A model generated the notes under the pieces. The model worked only from the letters and a program-made list of their open reading frames with translations. It was not told where the DNA came from and searched no databases. Source: Mycobacterium lehmannii (GTDB lineage Bacteria > Actinomycetota > Actinomycetes > Mycobacteriales > Mycobacteriaceae). Taken from it: 64,000 nt of DNA. The first letter of the stretch is position 1. Each line of letters begins with the position of its first letter. The stretch covers positions 95,747-159,746 of the forward strand of contig NZ_NKCN01000013.1 in the NCBI RefSeq assembly GCF_002245535.1. The letters are read 5' to 3'. The position numbers and the translations under genes are program-made. Shown here piece by piece: positions 1-8,678 of the stretch.

Positions 1-473
1 TCGGGCCGGAAGTAGCCCTCTTCGACACCCTGGTTGAGCAGGTCCAGCCACATCTTGCGTTGCTCTTTGTTGCGCTGCTCCACGTAGGAGAACCGCTCCT
101 GCCCGGACAGCCGCTTGGCTTCGTCCTGATAGATGACGACCTGCGCGTGCCGGTGCTCGATCGCCTCGAACGAGGTCATGAACAGACCCTTGAGGCGCTC
201 CAGCGGGTTGGGTTCGGTGTCGACGATCTCCTGGTAACGCGTGAACAACCAGTCGAGGAAGCCCCGCAGGACTTCGTCGACCATTTCTTCCTTCGATGAG
301 AAGTGGTGATACAGGCTGCCTGAGAGGATGCCCGCGGAGTCGGCGATATCGCGCACCGTCGTCGCGCGCAGGCCTCGCTCGGCGAACATCGTCGCGGCGA
401 GCTCGAGTAGCTCGGCGCGGCGCGTCGGCGGCTGGCTCACCGGCTGCTTCTGTGGCACCTGATCCACCGACAC
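1..473 (-). CDS. kstR2: KstR2, TetR-family repressor of cholesterol ring-C/D genes (3' end outside the window)
   Basis: Translating the minus strand from the GTG at 473 gives a TetR protein with an N-terminal HTH (residues about 20-60, including TVRDIADSAGILSGSLYHHF) that closely resembles M. tuberculosis KstR2. In that family the repressor is released by HIP-CoA and controls its own gene plus the ipdF/fadE30 and fadD3/fadE31-33 operons. An in-frame TGA at 482-480 limits the start to GTG 473 or GTG 467. A KstR2 palindrome lies 10 bases upstream of GTG 473, which indicates autorepression. About 157 residues are visible and the C-terminus runs off the window. The neighbouring regulon genes support the assignment strongly. 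Confidence 0.95.
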   Translation of the reverse strand, partial: MSVDQVPQKQPVSQPPTRRAELLELAATMFAERGLRATTVRDIADSAGILSGSLYHHFSSKEEMVDEVLRGFLDWLFTRYQEIVDTEPNPLERLKGLFMTSFEAIEHRHAQVVIYQDEAKRLSGQERFSYVEQRNKEQRKMWLDLLNQGVEEGYFRP

Positions 474-482
474 AGGATATCA

Positions 483-496
483 ACCAAGCGCTTGCT
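483..496. promoter_or_regulatory. KstR2 operator between kstR2 and the DUF2563 cassette
   Basis: The 14-mer ACCAAGCGCTTGCT matches the AnCAAGnnCTTGnT palindrome known for KstR2. It lies directly upstream of the kstR2 start and about 115 bases upstream of the plus-strand gene at 613, so it could also affect that cassette. Confidence 0.9.
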
Positions 497-612
497 TGCC
501 TACTTGCGTCCCGGTTGGCGAGCCGGTTTTGTACTTACGAGCGGTGACCGACGTGCGTTCTGGAGCGAAATCCGCGCACAGAGCAACCTCGGAATCCCCT
601 TAGAGTTGAGCC

Positions 613-924
613 ATGTTCGTCGATACCGACCTGCTTCGGATGGGAGCCGGCTTCGCGAAGAGCGCCGGTGAGATCGTGAAACGTGGCGCGGACGAGTTCA
701 CCGCCACAGCACTGCCTTCCGGAATCTTCGGCGACTTCGACAGCGCGAATGATTTCCACAGCGCATTGGGCCGCGCGCACGAGGCACATGCGACGACGAT
801 GCGCCTGCACCATTCCGACCTCGAGGGCTTCGCCGCAAAGGCGACCGACGGCGCCACGCTGTTCGACGAACGCGATCGGGTCGGGGCGGCCGCGGTGCGC
901 GCGGCGGGCGAGCCGATTGCCTGA
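613..924 (+). CDS. DUF2563-like small helical protein
   Basis: A 103-residue protein beginning MFVDTDLLRMGAGFAKSAG, typical of the mycobacterial DUF2563 family (assigned from memory). These are short, alpha-helical, WXG100-sized proteins of unknown function, often encoded just upstream of a larger helical partner, as here. It has no signal peptide, membrane segment, cysteine or evident catalytic motif. The ATG at 613 is preceded by only a weak Shine-Dalgarno sequence. The next gene starts 7 bases downstream, implying one transcript. A type VII secretion role is plausible by size and context, but no clear YxxxD/E export motif was seen. Confidence 0.75.
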   Translation: MFVDTDLLRMGAGFAKSAGEIVKRGADEFTATALPSGIFGDFDSANDFHSALGRAHEAHATTMRLHHSDLEGFAAKATDGATLFDERDRVGAAAVRAAGEPIA

Positions 925-930
925 GCCGGC

Positions 931-2463
931 GTGACGGTTGACCTCAAGCACCTCGATGTCGGGCTGCTCACCGGCTCCGCCGGGGGAGATCCGTGGCAGG
1001 TCAACCGCACTATGCAGAGCGGGTCTCCGGGCCAGATCAGCGAGCTCGCGACGGCGTTTTACAACGCCGCAGCGTGCACCACCGAAACGAGCAATGAATT
1101 CGCCGTAGCCCAGCAGCGTTTCGCTGCGGCATGGGATCGGCAGGACGGTGGCGGCCACCCGATCAACGACTCGGCGGAGGTGAAGCGCGCCACCGAGTCG
1201 CTGAAACTCAACGACGAGCAGATCCGCCGGATCGCCGTAGACCTGCAGAACGTGTCGGCGTCACTGGCCGAAGCGCAGCGCAGCGGTGACGTTGTGGTCT
1301 CGAACCTCGACGCATCACTGAAGTGGATCGACAATCTGATCGAGCATGAACTCGCCGTCGCGGCGGCTAACGGTGAAAAGGCCGATGTCGAGGGTCTTGG
1401 GCAGGCGGCTGTCGACCGGACCCGCGAAGCACTGGAATCGGTTCAGGCGGTGCGCGATGGTTACTCCGAGCAGCTGACCAAGTCCCGTCACGAGATGGCT
1501 GCCGAGGGCTACTCCCCGGAAGCAATGCAACACGTTGAAGGTGAACAAAACTCGCTGGCAGATCAGGAGGCCAAAGCCGAAGCAGGTCAGTACGGCAGCG
1601 GTCAACGCGAGCGCGACGAGGCGTTGGTGAACTCTCTTGGCGAATCGACGCCGGAGGAGCAGGCCGCCGCGGCACGGTTACGAGATTTCGGCATCATCAA
1701 CGACCCGACAGCCAGCTTGGAACAAGTGCGCTACGCGGGCCAGCGGCTCGACGATTACCACACCTCGATCACTCAGGGCCCGCTGCCGACCGATCCGGTT
1801 CTCGGCGGTGACGCCCGGTCCCGGGCGCGCACACGACTGGAGATGCAGGCGATGCTCGAGCGGGGACTGGTGGGGGAGCCGCCGATGTCACCGGATCGGG
1901 CCACGGCGATGATCAACCGAACTGAGGTGCTGACAAGGGAATTGGTCGTCGCACGCGTACAGGAACAGCTGACTCGGGCCGGTATGTCACCCGAAGGCGC
2001 CGCGGCCGCTACTGACAGCATGGCGCAGGGCGTCGTGCCGAAGGAGTTGGTGGAGGCGGCGTCCGCTGCGAACAAGCCGATCGCGGCTGGAGCGAAAGCG
2101 TTCGACTACTTCGCCGATTCTCTACCTCTGAAAGACCATCCGGTGCAAGGTATGCCGGGGTTCTCGGCGAGCGACGTAGATGTGCTCAAGAAGGTTGGAG
2201 GCAACCTTGGGGTAGCCGGGAACCTCGTCGACTTCGGTGTCGGAATGTACGAATGGCGACACGGCGCTCCGCTCGGCGAGGTTGCCGCCAAGACCGGCGG
2301 CGGCATGGTCGGCGCCTCGGGAATGGCCGCCATCGGCGCGTGGCTCGGGGCCCCGGCCGGCCCGGTCGGAGTCTTCGCGGGCGCGTTCATCCTCGGCTCC
2401 ATCGGCTCTCTCGCCGGAGAGCAAATCGGCAAGGGTATCTATCAGAAGGTGGCTGGGAACTGA
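931..2463 (+). CDS. Large helical protein with C-terminal glycine-zipper hairpin, candidate type VII-associated effector
   Basis: A 510-residue protein with a GTG start. Residues 1 to about 240 look helical and polar and end in a charged, coiled-coil-like stretch. The middle is Ala/Glu/Arg-rich. The last 90 residues (about 423-510) turn glycine/alanine-rich and hydrophobic, with GGGMVGASGMAAIGAWLG followed by GVFAGAFILGSIGSLAGEQ, resembling the glycine-zipper hairpins of membrane-inserting proteins. It resembles mycobacterial hypothetical proteins encoded beside DUF2563 genes, whose function is unknown. Its TGA shares a base with the ATG of the next gene, so translation is probably coupled. 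Pore formation or secretion is inference only. Confidence 0.7.
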   Translation: MTVDLKHLDVGLLTGSAGGDPWQVNRTMQSGSPGQISELATAFYNAAACTTETSNEFAVAQQRFAAAWDRQDGGGHPINDSAEVKRATESLKLNDEQIRRIAVDLQNVSASLAEAQRSGDVVVSNLDASLKWIDNLIEHELAVAAANGEKADVEGLGQAAVDRTREALESVQAVRDGYSEQLTKSRHEMAAEGYSPEAMQHVEGEQNSLADQEAKAEAGQYGSGQRERDEALVNSLGESTPEEQAAAARLRDFGIINDPTASLEQVRYAGQRLDDYHTSITQGPLPTDPVLGGDARSRARTRLEMQAMLERGLVGEPPMSPDRATAMINRTEVLTRELVVARVQEQLTRAGMSPEGAAAATDSMAQGVVPKELVEAASAANKPIAAGAKAFDYFADSLPLKDHPVQGMPGFSASDVDVLKKVGGNLGVAGNLVDFGVGMYEWRHGAPLGEVAAKTGGGMVGASGMAAIGAWLGAPAGPVGVFAGAFILGSIGSLAGEQIGKGIYQKVAGN

Positions 2464-3059
2464 TGAAGGACTTCTTCATGCTTACCGCGTTCGGCGGCCT
2501 TGCCGCTGCGATCCTCGCGGGATGGCTGCCGCTAGATATCGGACGCATCGTCTACTGGACTGGCGCCGTCGTCACGACCGTCTCCGTGTTCCTCATAGCC
2601 TATCCGCCGGACTGGCAGGAAGGCCTCCTGATGGCGCTCTTTGCTCTGGGCGTTATCACCTTCGTGGCTTACTTTTGGACCCGGTTCATTTCGATCCGCG
2701 GCAAGACCTATTCGCTGTTCGCGGATCCAGACACCATTGATGACTACGGCCTTGGCTTGACCCCCGCAAAGACTTGGTGGTTAACGGTTTTCGCAGTGGT
2801 AATACTTGTCGGAGGCGGTGCTTCCTTCGTCGCCGACGGCGCTGCGTTCTGGGTCCCGGTTGGTATGGGCGCCATCATCTTATTCAGCGCCTTCTCCCTC
2901 GGATATCGCGATGCGTTGGCCCACCGACCCATCGCGGCCGGACAGAAAGCGCAGCTCACCCTGGTGACCGTGCTGACCCTGGGCGTCTTCGCGATCGTGT
3001 ATCTGGGAGCCTACAAAGCCGGCGCGCGTCGGGCTGTCGAGAGGCGCACTACCGGTTAG
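2463..3059 (+). CDS. Polytopic membrane protein, candidate immunity or partner of the upstream helical protein
   Basis: A 198-residue protein starting at the ATG that overlaps the previous stop (TGATG). It has about five hydrophobic spans: residues about 5-45, 50-72, 105-150 and 165-188. No enzymatic motif or named family was recognised. An open reading frame extends upstream of 2463, but there it is out of frame with, and inside, the preceding gene. The coupled position after a protein with a membrane-insertion-like tail fits an effector/immunity pair; a membrane anchor or accessory factor is equally possible. The TAG stop overlaps the stop of the convergent ipdF gene. Confidence 0.7.
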   Translation: MKDFFMLTAFGGLAAAILAGWLPLDIGRIVYWTGAVVTTVSVFLIAYPPDWQEGLLMALFALGVITFVAYFWTRFISIRGKTYSLFADPDTIDDYGLGLTPAKTWWLTVFAVVILVGGGASFVADGAAFWVPVGMGAIILFSAFSLGYRDALAHRPIAAGQKAQLTLVTVLTLGVFAIVYLGAYKAGARRAVERRTTG

Positions 3060-3844
3060 GCCCGTTGACTCGACACGGAGATGACTTCTCCCGTCAGGTA
3101 ACTGGAGTACTCACTGGCCAAGAACGCGATGGTGGCGGCGACCTCCCACGGCTCGGCCGCGCGGCCGAACGCCTCGCCCTCCGACAACCGATCCAACAGA
3201 TCCGCGCTGCTGGTCTTCTCCAAGAACTTGTGCCTCGCGATGCTCGGCGACACCGCGTTGATTCGCACCCCGTACTCGACGGCCTCGATCGCACTGCACC
3301 GAGTCAGCGCCATCACCCCGGCCTTGGCTGCGGCGTAGTGCGACTGTGAATGCTGTGCGCGCCAACCCAACACGCTGGCGTTGTTGACGATCACGCCGCC
3401 ATGGTCGGCGTCGCGGAAGTACCGCAACGCCGCCCGCGTCGCACGCATCACCGACGTCAGCGTGACGTTGAGGACGCGGTCCCACTCTTCGTCCGTCATT
3501 TCGACGACGGGGGTCTGCCCGCCGAGGCCGGCATTGTTGACCATGACGTCCAGTCGGCCCATCCGCGCCGTCGTAGATGCGATCAACGCATCCACCTGCG
3601 CGGTGGAGGTCACGTCGCATACGACACTTTCGACCCGCCCCAACCCGAGTTCGAGCAACTGGTCGCGTGCCTCTCCGAGGCGCCGCTCGTGGTGGTCGGA
3701 GACAACCACGTCGGCACCCTCGAGCAGCGCCCGGCGTGCCACCGCGGATCCGATACCGGTGCCCGCGGCCGCCGTCACGGCGACCACCTTGCCGGTCAGC
3801 AGGCCGTGTCCCTCAATCTCTTTCGGGGCTTCTGACAGGTTCAC
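3056..3844 (-). CDS. ipdF: IpdF-type short-chain dehydrogenase of the HIP pathway
   Basis: A 262-residue SDR similar to Rv3559c (IpdF). That enzyme is reported to oxidise the 5-hydroxyl of the HIP-derived C/D-ring intermediate during cholesterol catabolism, using NAD(P). The cofactor loop is a variant, TAAAGTGIG near residue 24; VNNAG is near 105, and a YAAAK active-site motif is near 174. The GTG at 3844-3842 overlaps the fadE30 stop (GTGA), so this start is preferred over longer upstream starts that run into fadE30. It is the last gene of the fadE30-ipdF operon under the operator at 5009-5022. It is convergent with the membrane-protein gene ending at 3059. Confidence 0.92.
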   Translation of the reverse strand: MNLSEAPKEIEGHGLLTGKVVAVTAAAGTGIGSAVARRALLEGADVVVSDHHERRLGEARDQLLELGLGRVESVVCDVTSTAQVDALIASTTARMGRLDVMVNNAGLGGQTPVVEMTDEEWDRVLNVTLTSVMRATRAALRYFRDADHGGVIVNNASVLGWRAQHSQSHYAAAKAGVMALTRCSAIEAVEYGVRINAVSPSIARHKFLEKTSSADLLDRLSEGEAFGRAAEPWEVAATIAFLASEYSSYLTGEVISVSSQRA

Positions 3845-4992
3845 GAAGGCCTGACCTCTCGGGGTAGGCCGAGCACCCGCTCGGCGATGATGTTGCGCTG
3901 CACCTCGTTGGACCCGCCGTAGATCGTGTCCGCCCGCGAGAACAGGTACAGCCGCTGCCACTCACTGAAGTCGCCGTCGGTCAGCGTCAGACCCTCGCGG
4001 CCGAGCACGTCCATCGCGATCTCGCCGAGCTCGCGATGCCAGTTGGCCCACAACAGCTTCGAAACGTTATCTTGACCCGGCTGCTCGACGTCCATGGTCG
4101 CCAGCGCATACGACCGCATCGCCCGCAGCCCAGCCCACGAACGCGCCAAACGCTCCCTGACCAACGGATCATCCGCTGCGCCGGTGCGTTTCGCCAACTC
4201 CGCCACACCCGAGAGCTCGCGGGCGTACTCGATCTGCTGGCCCAGCGTCGACACCCCGCGCTCGAACGTCAGCGTGCCCATCGCGACCCGCCAGCCGTCA
4301 CCCGGTTCGCCGACGACCAGCGACGCATCCGTGCGGGCGTCGTCGAAGAAAACCTCGTTGAACTCCGAGTCGCCGGTCAGCTGCACGATGGGGCGAATCT
4401 CCACGCCCGGTTGATCCAGCGGCACCAGCAGATACGACAGACCGGTGTGCCGCTTGGAGCCCTTCTCTGTGCGGGCGACGACGAAGCACCACTGCGCCCA
4501 GTGCGCGAGCGAGGTCCACACCTTCTGCCCGTTGACCACCCACTGGTCGCCGTCGAGTTCGGCGGTCGTGGACACGTTGGCGAGGTCGCTGCCGGCACCC
4601 GGTTCGGAGTAGCCCTGGCACCACAACTCGGTCACGTCGAGGATCTTCGGCAGGAAGCGCTTCTGCTGCTCGGGGGTGCCGTACGCGATCAACGTCGGTC
4701 CCAGCAACTCCTCGCCGAAGTGGTTGACCTTCGCAGGAGCGTTCGCGATCGCGTACTCCTCGTAGAACGCCACCCGGTGCGCCACCGACAGACCGCGACC
4801 GCCGTGCTCTTCGGGCCAGCCCAGGCACGTCAGTCCGGCCGCCGCCAGATGCTGGTTCCACGCTCGGCGTTCCTCGAATGCTTCGTGTTCTCGGCCCGGC
4901 CCGCCAAGGCCCTTGAGTGCGGCGTACTCCCCGACGAGGTTGTCGGCGAGCCAGTCGCGGACCTCGGCCCGGAACTCCTCGACCTCAATCAC
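3841..4992 (-). CDS. fadE30: FadE30 acyl-CoA dehydrogenase (5-hydroxy-HIP-CoA)
   Basis: A 383-residue acyl-CoA dehydrogenase strongly resembling Rv3560c. It has the FAD/substrate loop CQGYSEPGAGSDLA (about 132-145), VWTSLAHWAQW, and a C-terminal IYGGSNEVQRNIIAERVLG. The residue at the usual C-terminal catalytic Glu position is Gly. The Glu of TFERG near 244 sits where other mycobacterial steroid dehydrogenases place their base, so it is the likely catalyst (inference). The family member acts on 5-hydroxy-HIP-CoA before D-ring opening. The gene starts with GTG at 4992, 17 bases from the KstR2 operator, and is divergent from fadD3. Confidence 0.93.
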   Translation of the reverse strand: MIEVEEFRAEVRDWLADNLVGEYAALKGLGGPGREHEAFEERRAWNQHLAAAGLTCLGWPEEHGGRGLSVAHRVAFYEEYAIANAPAKVNHFGEELLGPTLIAYGTPEQQKRFLPKILDVTELWCQGYSEPGAGSDLANVSTTAELDGDQWVVNGQKVWTSLAHWAQWCFVVARTEKGSKRHTGLSYLLVPLDQPGVEIRPIVQLTGDSEFNEVFFDDARTDASLVVGEPGDGWRVAMGTLTFERGVSTLGQQIEYARELSGVAELAKRTGAADDPLVRERLARSWAGLRAMRSYALATMDVEQPGQDNVSKLLWANWHRELGEIAMDVLGREGLTLTDGDFSEWQRLYLFSRADTIYGGSNEVQRNIIAERVLGLPREVRPS

Positions 4993-5008
4993 CCTTGTAG
5001 GCTAACCT

Positions 5009-5022
5009 ACCAAGCACTTGCT
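5009..5022. promoter_or_regulatory. KstR2 operator in the fadE30/fadD3 divergent promoter
   Basis: ACCAAGCACTTGCT fits AnCAAGnnCTTGnT exactly. It lies in the 47-base gap between the divergent starts of fadE30 (4992) and fadD3 (5040), so one bound KstR2 could repress both operons. Confidence 0.92.
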
Positions 5023-5039
5023 TTGTTAGAGGAGCAGCG

Positions 5040-6584
5040 ATGAGTTCGGATCCAAGGACCATTCCCCAGGTCTTGGACCACATTGCCGACCGATTCGCCG
5101 ACCACCCGGCCCTGATGACTGAGGACCGGACGTTCACGTTCGCCCAGCTGCGCGACGAGGTCCGCCGGGCGGCCGCAGCCATGATCGACCTTGGGATAAA
5201 CGCCGGTGACCGCGTCGCGATCTGGTCCCCCAACACCTGGCACTGGGTGGTCGCCTGCCTGGCCACCCACTACGCGGGCGGCGTCGTCGTACCTCTCAAC
5301 ACCCGATACACCGCCAGCGAGGCCACCGACATCCTCTCGCGCACCGGCGCCCCGCTGCTGTTCGCATCGGGCGAGTTCCTCGGCGCCGACAAAGCCGCCT
5401 CCATCGACCGCGACGCCCTGCCGCAGCTACACCACGTGGTCCGGGTGCCGATCGAGAAGAACGATGGCACCTGGGCCGAGTTCATCGCCCGCGGCACCGA
5501 CCTCGGCGCGGTGGATGCGCGTGCCGACGCGGTGGAACCCGACGACGTCTCCGACATCCTGTTCACCTCCGGCACCACCGGCCGCAGCAAGGGCGTGCTG
5601 TGCGCGCACCGCCAGTCGCTCGACGCCCCGGCGGCGTGGGCCGAGTGTGGCCGACTGACGAGCGACGACCGTTACCTGTGCATCAACCCGTTTTTCCACA
5701 ACTTCGGCTACAAAGCGGGCATCCTGGCCTGCCTGCAGACCGGCGCCACGCTGATCCCGCAGCTGACCTTCGATCCCGAGAAGACGATGTCCGCCGTGCA
5801 GGAGCACCGCATCACCGTGTTGCCGGGGCCGCCGACGATCTACCAGACGGTGCTCGACCATCCCAAGCGCGCCGACTTCGACCTGACCTCACTGCGGTTC
5901 GCCGTCACCGGCGCGGCGACCATCCCGGTGGTGTTGATCGAGCGGATGCAAAGCGAACTGGACATCGACATCGTGCTGACCGCCTACGGCCTGACCGAGG
6001 CGAGCGGGTTCGGGACGATGTGCCGTCCCGACGACGACGCCGTCACCGTGGCCACCACATCGGGCCGCCCGATCGCGGATTTCGAACTGCGCATCGACAA
6101 CCCGGGCGAGGACGACGCGGGCGAGGTGCTGCTGCGTGGGCCGAATGTGATGCTGGGCTACCTCGACGACCCCGAAGCCACCGCAGCGGCCATCGATTCC
6201 GACGGCTGGCTGCATACCGGCGACGTGGGCACCGTCGACGACAACGGCAACCTGCGCATCACCGACCGCCTCAAGGACATGTACATCTGCGGCGGTTTCA
6301 ACGTCTATCCCGCCGAGATCGAGCAGGTGCTCGCGCGACTGGATGGCATCGCGGAATCCGCGGTGATCGGTGTGCCCGACGAACGGCTCGGTGAGGTGGG
6401 CAAGGCCTACATCGTGGTCAAGCCCGGCGCCGAACTCGACGAGGACACCGTAATCGCTTACACCCGGGAGCATCTGGCGAACTTCAAGACCCCCCGCTCG
6501 GTCGAGTTTCTCGATGCGCTGCCGCGAAACCCCGGGGGCAAGGTAGTCAAACCGCAGCTGCGTGAGAGGGCTGGATCTTCCTGA
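5040..6584 (+). CDS. fadD3: FadD3, HIP-CoA ligase
   Basis: A 514-residue ANL-superfamily acyl-CoA synthetase and orthologue of Rv3561. The family adenylates and thioesterifies HIP, the indanedione propionate left after rings A and B are removed, and its product is the KstR2 inducer. Visible motifs are the P-loop FTSGTTGRSKGV (about 174-185), YGLTEASG (about 315), LHTGDVG (about 391) with the hinge region RITDRLKDMYICGGFNVYPA, and the C-terminal lysine motif PRNPGGKVVK. A good ribosome site (GAGGAGC) precedes the ATG. The TGA overlaps the fadE31 ATG by one base. Confidence 0.96.
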   Translation: MSSDPRTIPQVLDHIADRFADHPALMTEDRTFTFAQLRDEVRRAAAAMIDLGINAGDRVAIWSPNTWHWVVACLATHYAGGVVVPLNTRYTASEATDILSRTGAPLLFASGEFLGADKAASIDRDALPQLHHVVRVPIEKNDGTWAEFIARGTDLGAVDARADAVEPDDVSDILFTSGTTGRSKGVLCAHRQSLDAPAAWAECGRLTSDDRYLCINPFFHNFGYKAGILACLQTGATLIPQLTFDPEKTMSAVQEHRITVLPGPPTIYQTVLDHPKRADFDLTSLRFAVTGAATIPVVLIERMQSELDIDIVLTAYGLTEASGFGTMCRPDDDAVTVATTSGRPIADFELRIDNPGEDDAGEVLLRGPNVMLGYLDDPEATAAAIDSDGWLHTGDVGTVDDNGNLRITDRLKDMYICGGFNVYPAEIEQVLARLDGIAESAVIGVPDERLGEVGKAYIVVKPGAELDEDTVIAYTREHLANFKTPRSVEFLDALPRNPGGKVVKPQLRERAGSS

Positions 6585-7720
6585 TGGACCTGAATATCGA
6601 CGACGCGACGCGAGAGTTGCAGGCCGAGGTGCGCGAGTTCCTGGCCGAGAACAAGGACCGCTTCCCGACGAAGTCGTACGACACCGCCGAAGGTTTCGAA
6701 CAGCACCGACGCTGGGACAAGGTGCTCTACGACGCCGGGCTGTCCGTGATCACCTGGCCGGAGAAATACGGGGGCCGCGACGCCAGCCTGTTGCAGTGGG
6801 TGGTGTACGAAGAAGAGTACTTCCGTGCCGGGGCTCCCGGCCGCGCCAGCGCCAACGGCACGTCGATGCTGGCGCCGACTCTGTTCGCCCACGGCACCAC
6901 CGAACAGCTCGACCGCATCCTGCCGAAAATGGCGAGCGGTGAGGAGATCTGGGCGCAGGCCTGGTCGGAACCCGAGTCGGGCAGCGACCTGGCGTCGCTG
7001 CGGTCGACGGCCACCAGGACCGACGGTGGCTGGCTGCTCAACGGGCAGAAGATCTGGAGTTCGCGCGCGCCGTTCGGGGAACGCGCCTTCGGGCTGTTCC
7101 GCTCCGACCCCGAAGCCGAACGTCACCGCGGCCTCACGTACTTCATGTTCGACCTGAAGGCCGACGGCGTCACGGTCCGCCCCATCGCGCAACTCGGCGG
7201 TGACACCGGTTTCGGCGAGATCTTCCTCGACGACGTGTTCGTGCCCGACAACGACGTCATCGGCGATGTCCACCAGGGCTGGCGCGCAGCGATGAGCACG
7301 TCGAGCAATGAGCGCGGCATGTCGCTGCGCAGCCCCGGGCGCTTCATTGCCCCCGCCGAACGGCTTGTCGCGCAATGGAAAGAGAACCCCGACATCGAAC
7401 TGAAGGAAGCTTACGCCGACTGCGTGGCCGACGCCTGGATCAAGGCCCAGGCCTACCGCCTGCACACGTTCGGCACCGTGACGCGCGTCGCCGCAGGCGG
7501 CGAATTGGGCGCCGAGTCGAGTGTGACCAAAGTGTTCTGGTCCGACCTCGACGTAGCCATCCACCAGACCGCCCTGGACATGCGCGGTCCCGACGCCGAG
7601 CTCGCCGACAACTGGACCGAAGGGTTGCTGTTCTCGCTCGGCGGACCGATCTATGCGGGAACCAATGAGATTCAGCGCAACATCATCGCCGAGCGCCTGC
7701 TGGGCCTGCCGCGAAAGTAA
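6584..7720 (+). CDS. fadE31: FadE31 acyl-CoA dehydrogenase subunit
   Basis: A 378-residue full-length acyl-CoA dehydrogenase, orthologue of Rv3562. It carries QAWSEPESGSDLASLR, IWSSRAPFGER and the C-terminal IYAGTNEIQRNIIAERLLG. The C-terminal position used by MCAD-type enzymes is Ala; a Glu in SSNERGMS near residue 244 is the likely base (inference). In M. tuberculosis FadE31 forms heteromeric complexes with FadE32 and FadE33 for C/D-ring degradation, and the same three genes are adjacent here. The ATG overlaps the fadD3 stop (TGATG), so it belongs to the fadD3 operon. Confidence 0.94.
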   Translation: MDLNIDDATRELQAEVREFLAENKDRFPTKSYDTAEGFEQHRRWDKVLYDAGLSVITWPEKYGGRDASLLQWVVYEEEYFRAGAPGRASANGTSMLAPTLFAHGTTEQLDRILPKMASGEEIWAQAWSEPESGSDLASLRSTATRTDGGWLLNGQKIWSSRAPFGERAFGLFRSDPEAERHRGLTYFMFDLKADGVTVRPIAQLGGDTGFGEIFLDDVFVPDNDVIGDVHQGWRAAMSTSSNERGMSLRSPGRFIAPAERLVAQWKENPDIELKEAYADCVADAWIKAQAYRLHTFGTVTRVAAGGELGAESSVTKVFWSDLDVAIHQTALDMRGPDAELADNWTEGLLFSLGGPIYAGTNEIQRNIIAERLLGLPRK

Positions 7721-7724
7721 CCAC

Positions 7725-8678
7725 ATGAACTTCGAATTGGACGAACAGCAGCGCGATTTCGCCGCCAGCATCGACGCCGCACTCGGCGCAGCCGATCTGC
7801 CCGGCGCGGTTCGCGCGTGGGCCGCCGGGGACACGTCACCGGGGCGCAAGGTGTGGGCTCAGCTGACCGACCTCGGCGTCACGGCGCTCCTCGTGCCGGA
7901 GAAGTACGACGGCATCGAGGCTCATCCGGTCGACCTGGTGGTCGCCGCCGAGCGACTCGGCCGGTGGTGCGTTCCCGGCCCGGTGGTCGAATCCATCGCG
8001 GTCGCGCCGATCCTGCTCGCCGATGACGAGCGTTGCGCCGGCTTGGCTTCCGGCGAGCTGATCGCGACCGTCGCCCTGCCGCCACAGGTGCCAAGGGCTG
8101 TCAACGCCGACACCGCGGGGATCATCCTCGTGGCCGTCGACGGTGAAGTACGTGACGGCGCCGCAGGAGCCGAGCACGAATCGGTCGACCCGAGCCGAAA
8201 GCTGTTCGACGTCAACGCGTCAGGCGACGGCAGACCAGCCGACGTGGCCCGCGCCTATGAGTTCGGCGTGCTCGCCACCGCGGCCCAGCTGGTGGGTGCG
8301 AGCCAGGCGATGCTGGACATGTCGGTCGAATACGCCAAGCAGCGCAGCCAGTTCGGCAAGGTCATCGGCACCTACCAGGCGATCAAGCACAAACTCGCCG
8401 ACGTGCACATCGCCGTCGAGTTGGCCCGACCGCTGGTGTACGGCGCGGCCCTGTCGCTTGCCGACGGATCCGCCGACACGGCGCGCGATGTCAGCGCCGC
8501 CAAGGCCGCGACCAGCGACGCCGCACTGCTGGCGGCCCGCTCGGCGCTGCAGACACACGGCGCGATCGGATTCACCCAGGAGCACGACCTGTCGTTGTGG
8601 CTGCTGCGTGCGCAGGCGCTGCGCTCAGCGTGGGGGGATCCCGCGGTCCACCGTCGGCGCGTACTGGAGGCCCTCTGA
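7725..8678 (+). CDS. fadE32: FadE32 acyl-CoA dehydrogenase partner subunit
   Basis: A 317-residue shortened acyl-CoA dehydrogenase, orthologue of Rv3563. It keeps the N-terminal helical domain (MNFELDEQQRDFAAS) and the C-terminal FAD-contact helices (QFGKVIGTYQAIKHKLADVH; ALQTHGAIGFTQEHDL) but has a reduced middle. That is typical of beta-type subunits that need a full-length partner such as FadE31. The ATG at 7725 lies 5 bases after the fadE31 stop and is preferred over an in-frame extension into fadE31. The TGA overlaps the fadE33 ATG. Confidence 0.92.
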   Translation: MNFELDEQQRDFAASIDAALGAADLPGAVRAWAAGDTSPGRKVWAQLTDLGVTALLVPEKYDGIEAHPVDLVVAAERLGRWCVPGPVVESIAVAPILLADDERCAGLASGELIATVALPPQVPRAVNADTAGIILVAVDGEVRDGAAGAEHESVDPSRKLFDVNASGDGRPADVARAYEFGVLATAAQLVGASQAMLDMSVEYAKQRSQFGKVIGTYQAIKHKLADVHIAVELARPLVYGAALSLADGSADTARDVSAAKAATSDAALLAARSALQTHGAIGFTQEHDLSLWLLRAQALRSAWGDPAVHRRRVLEAL

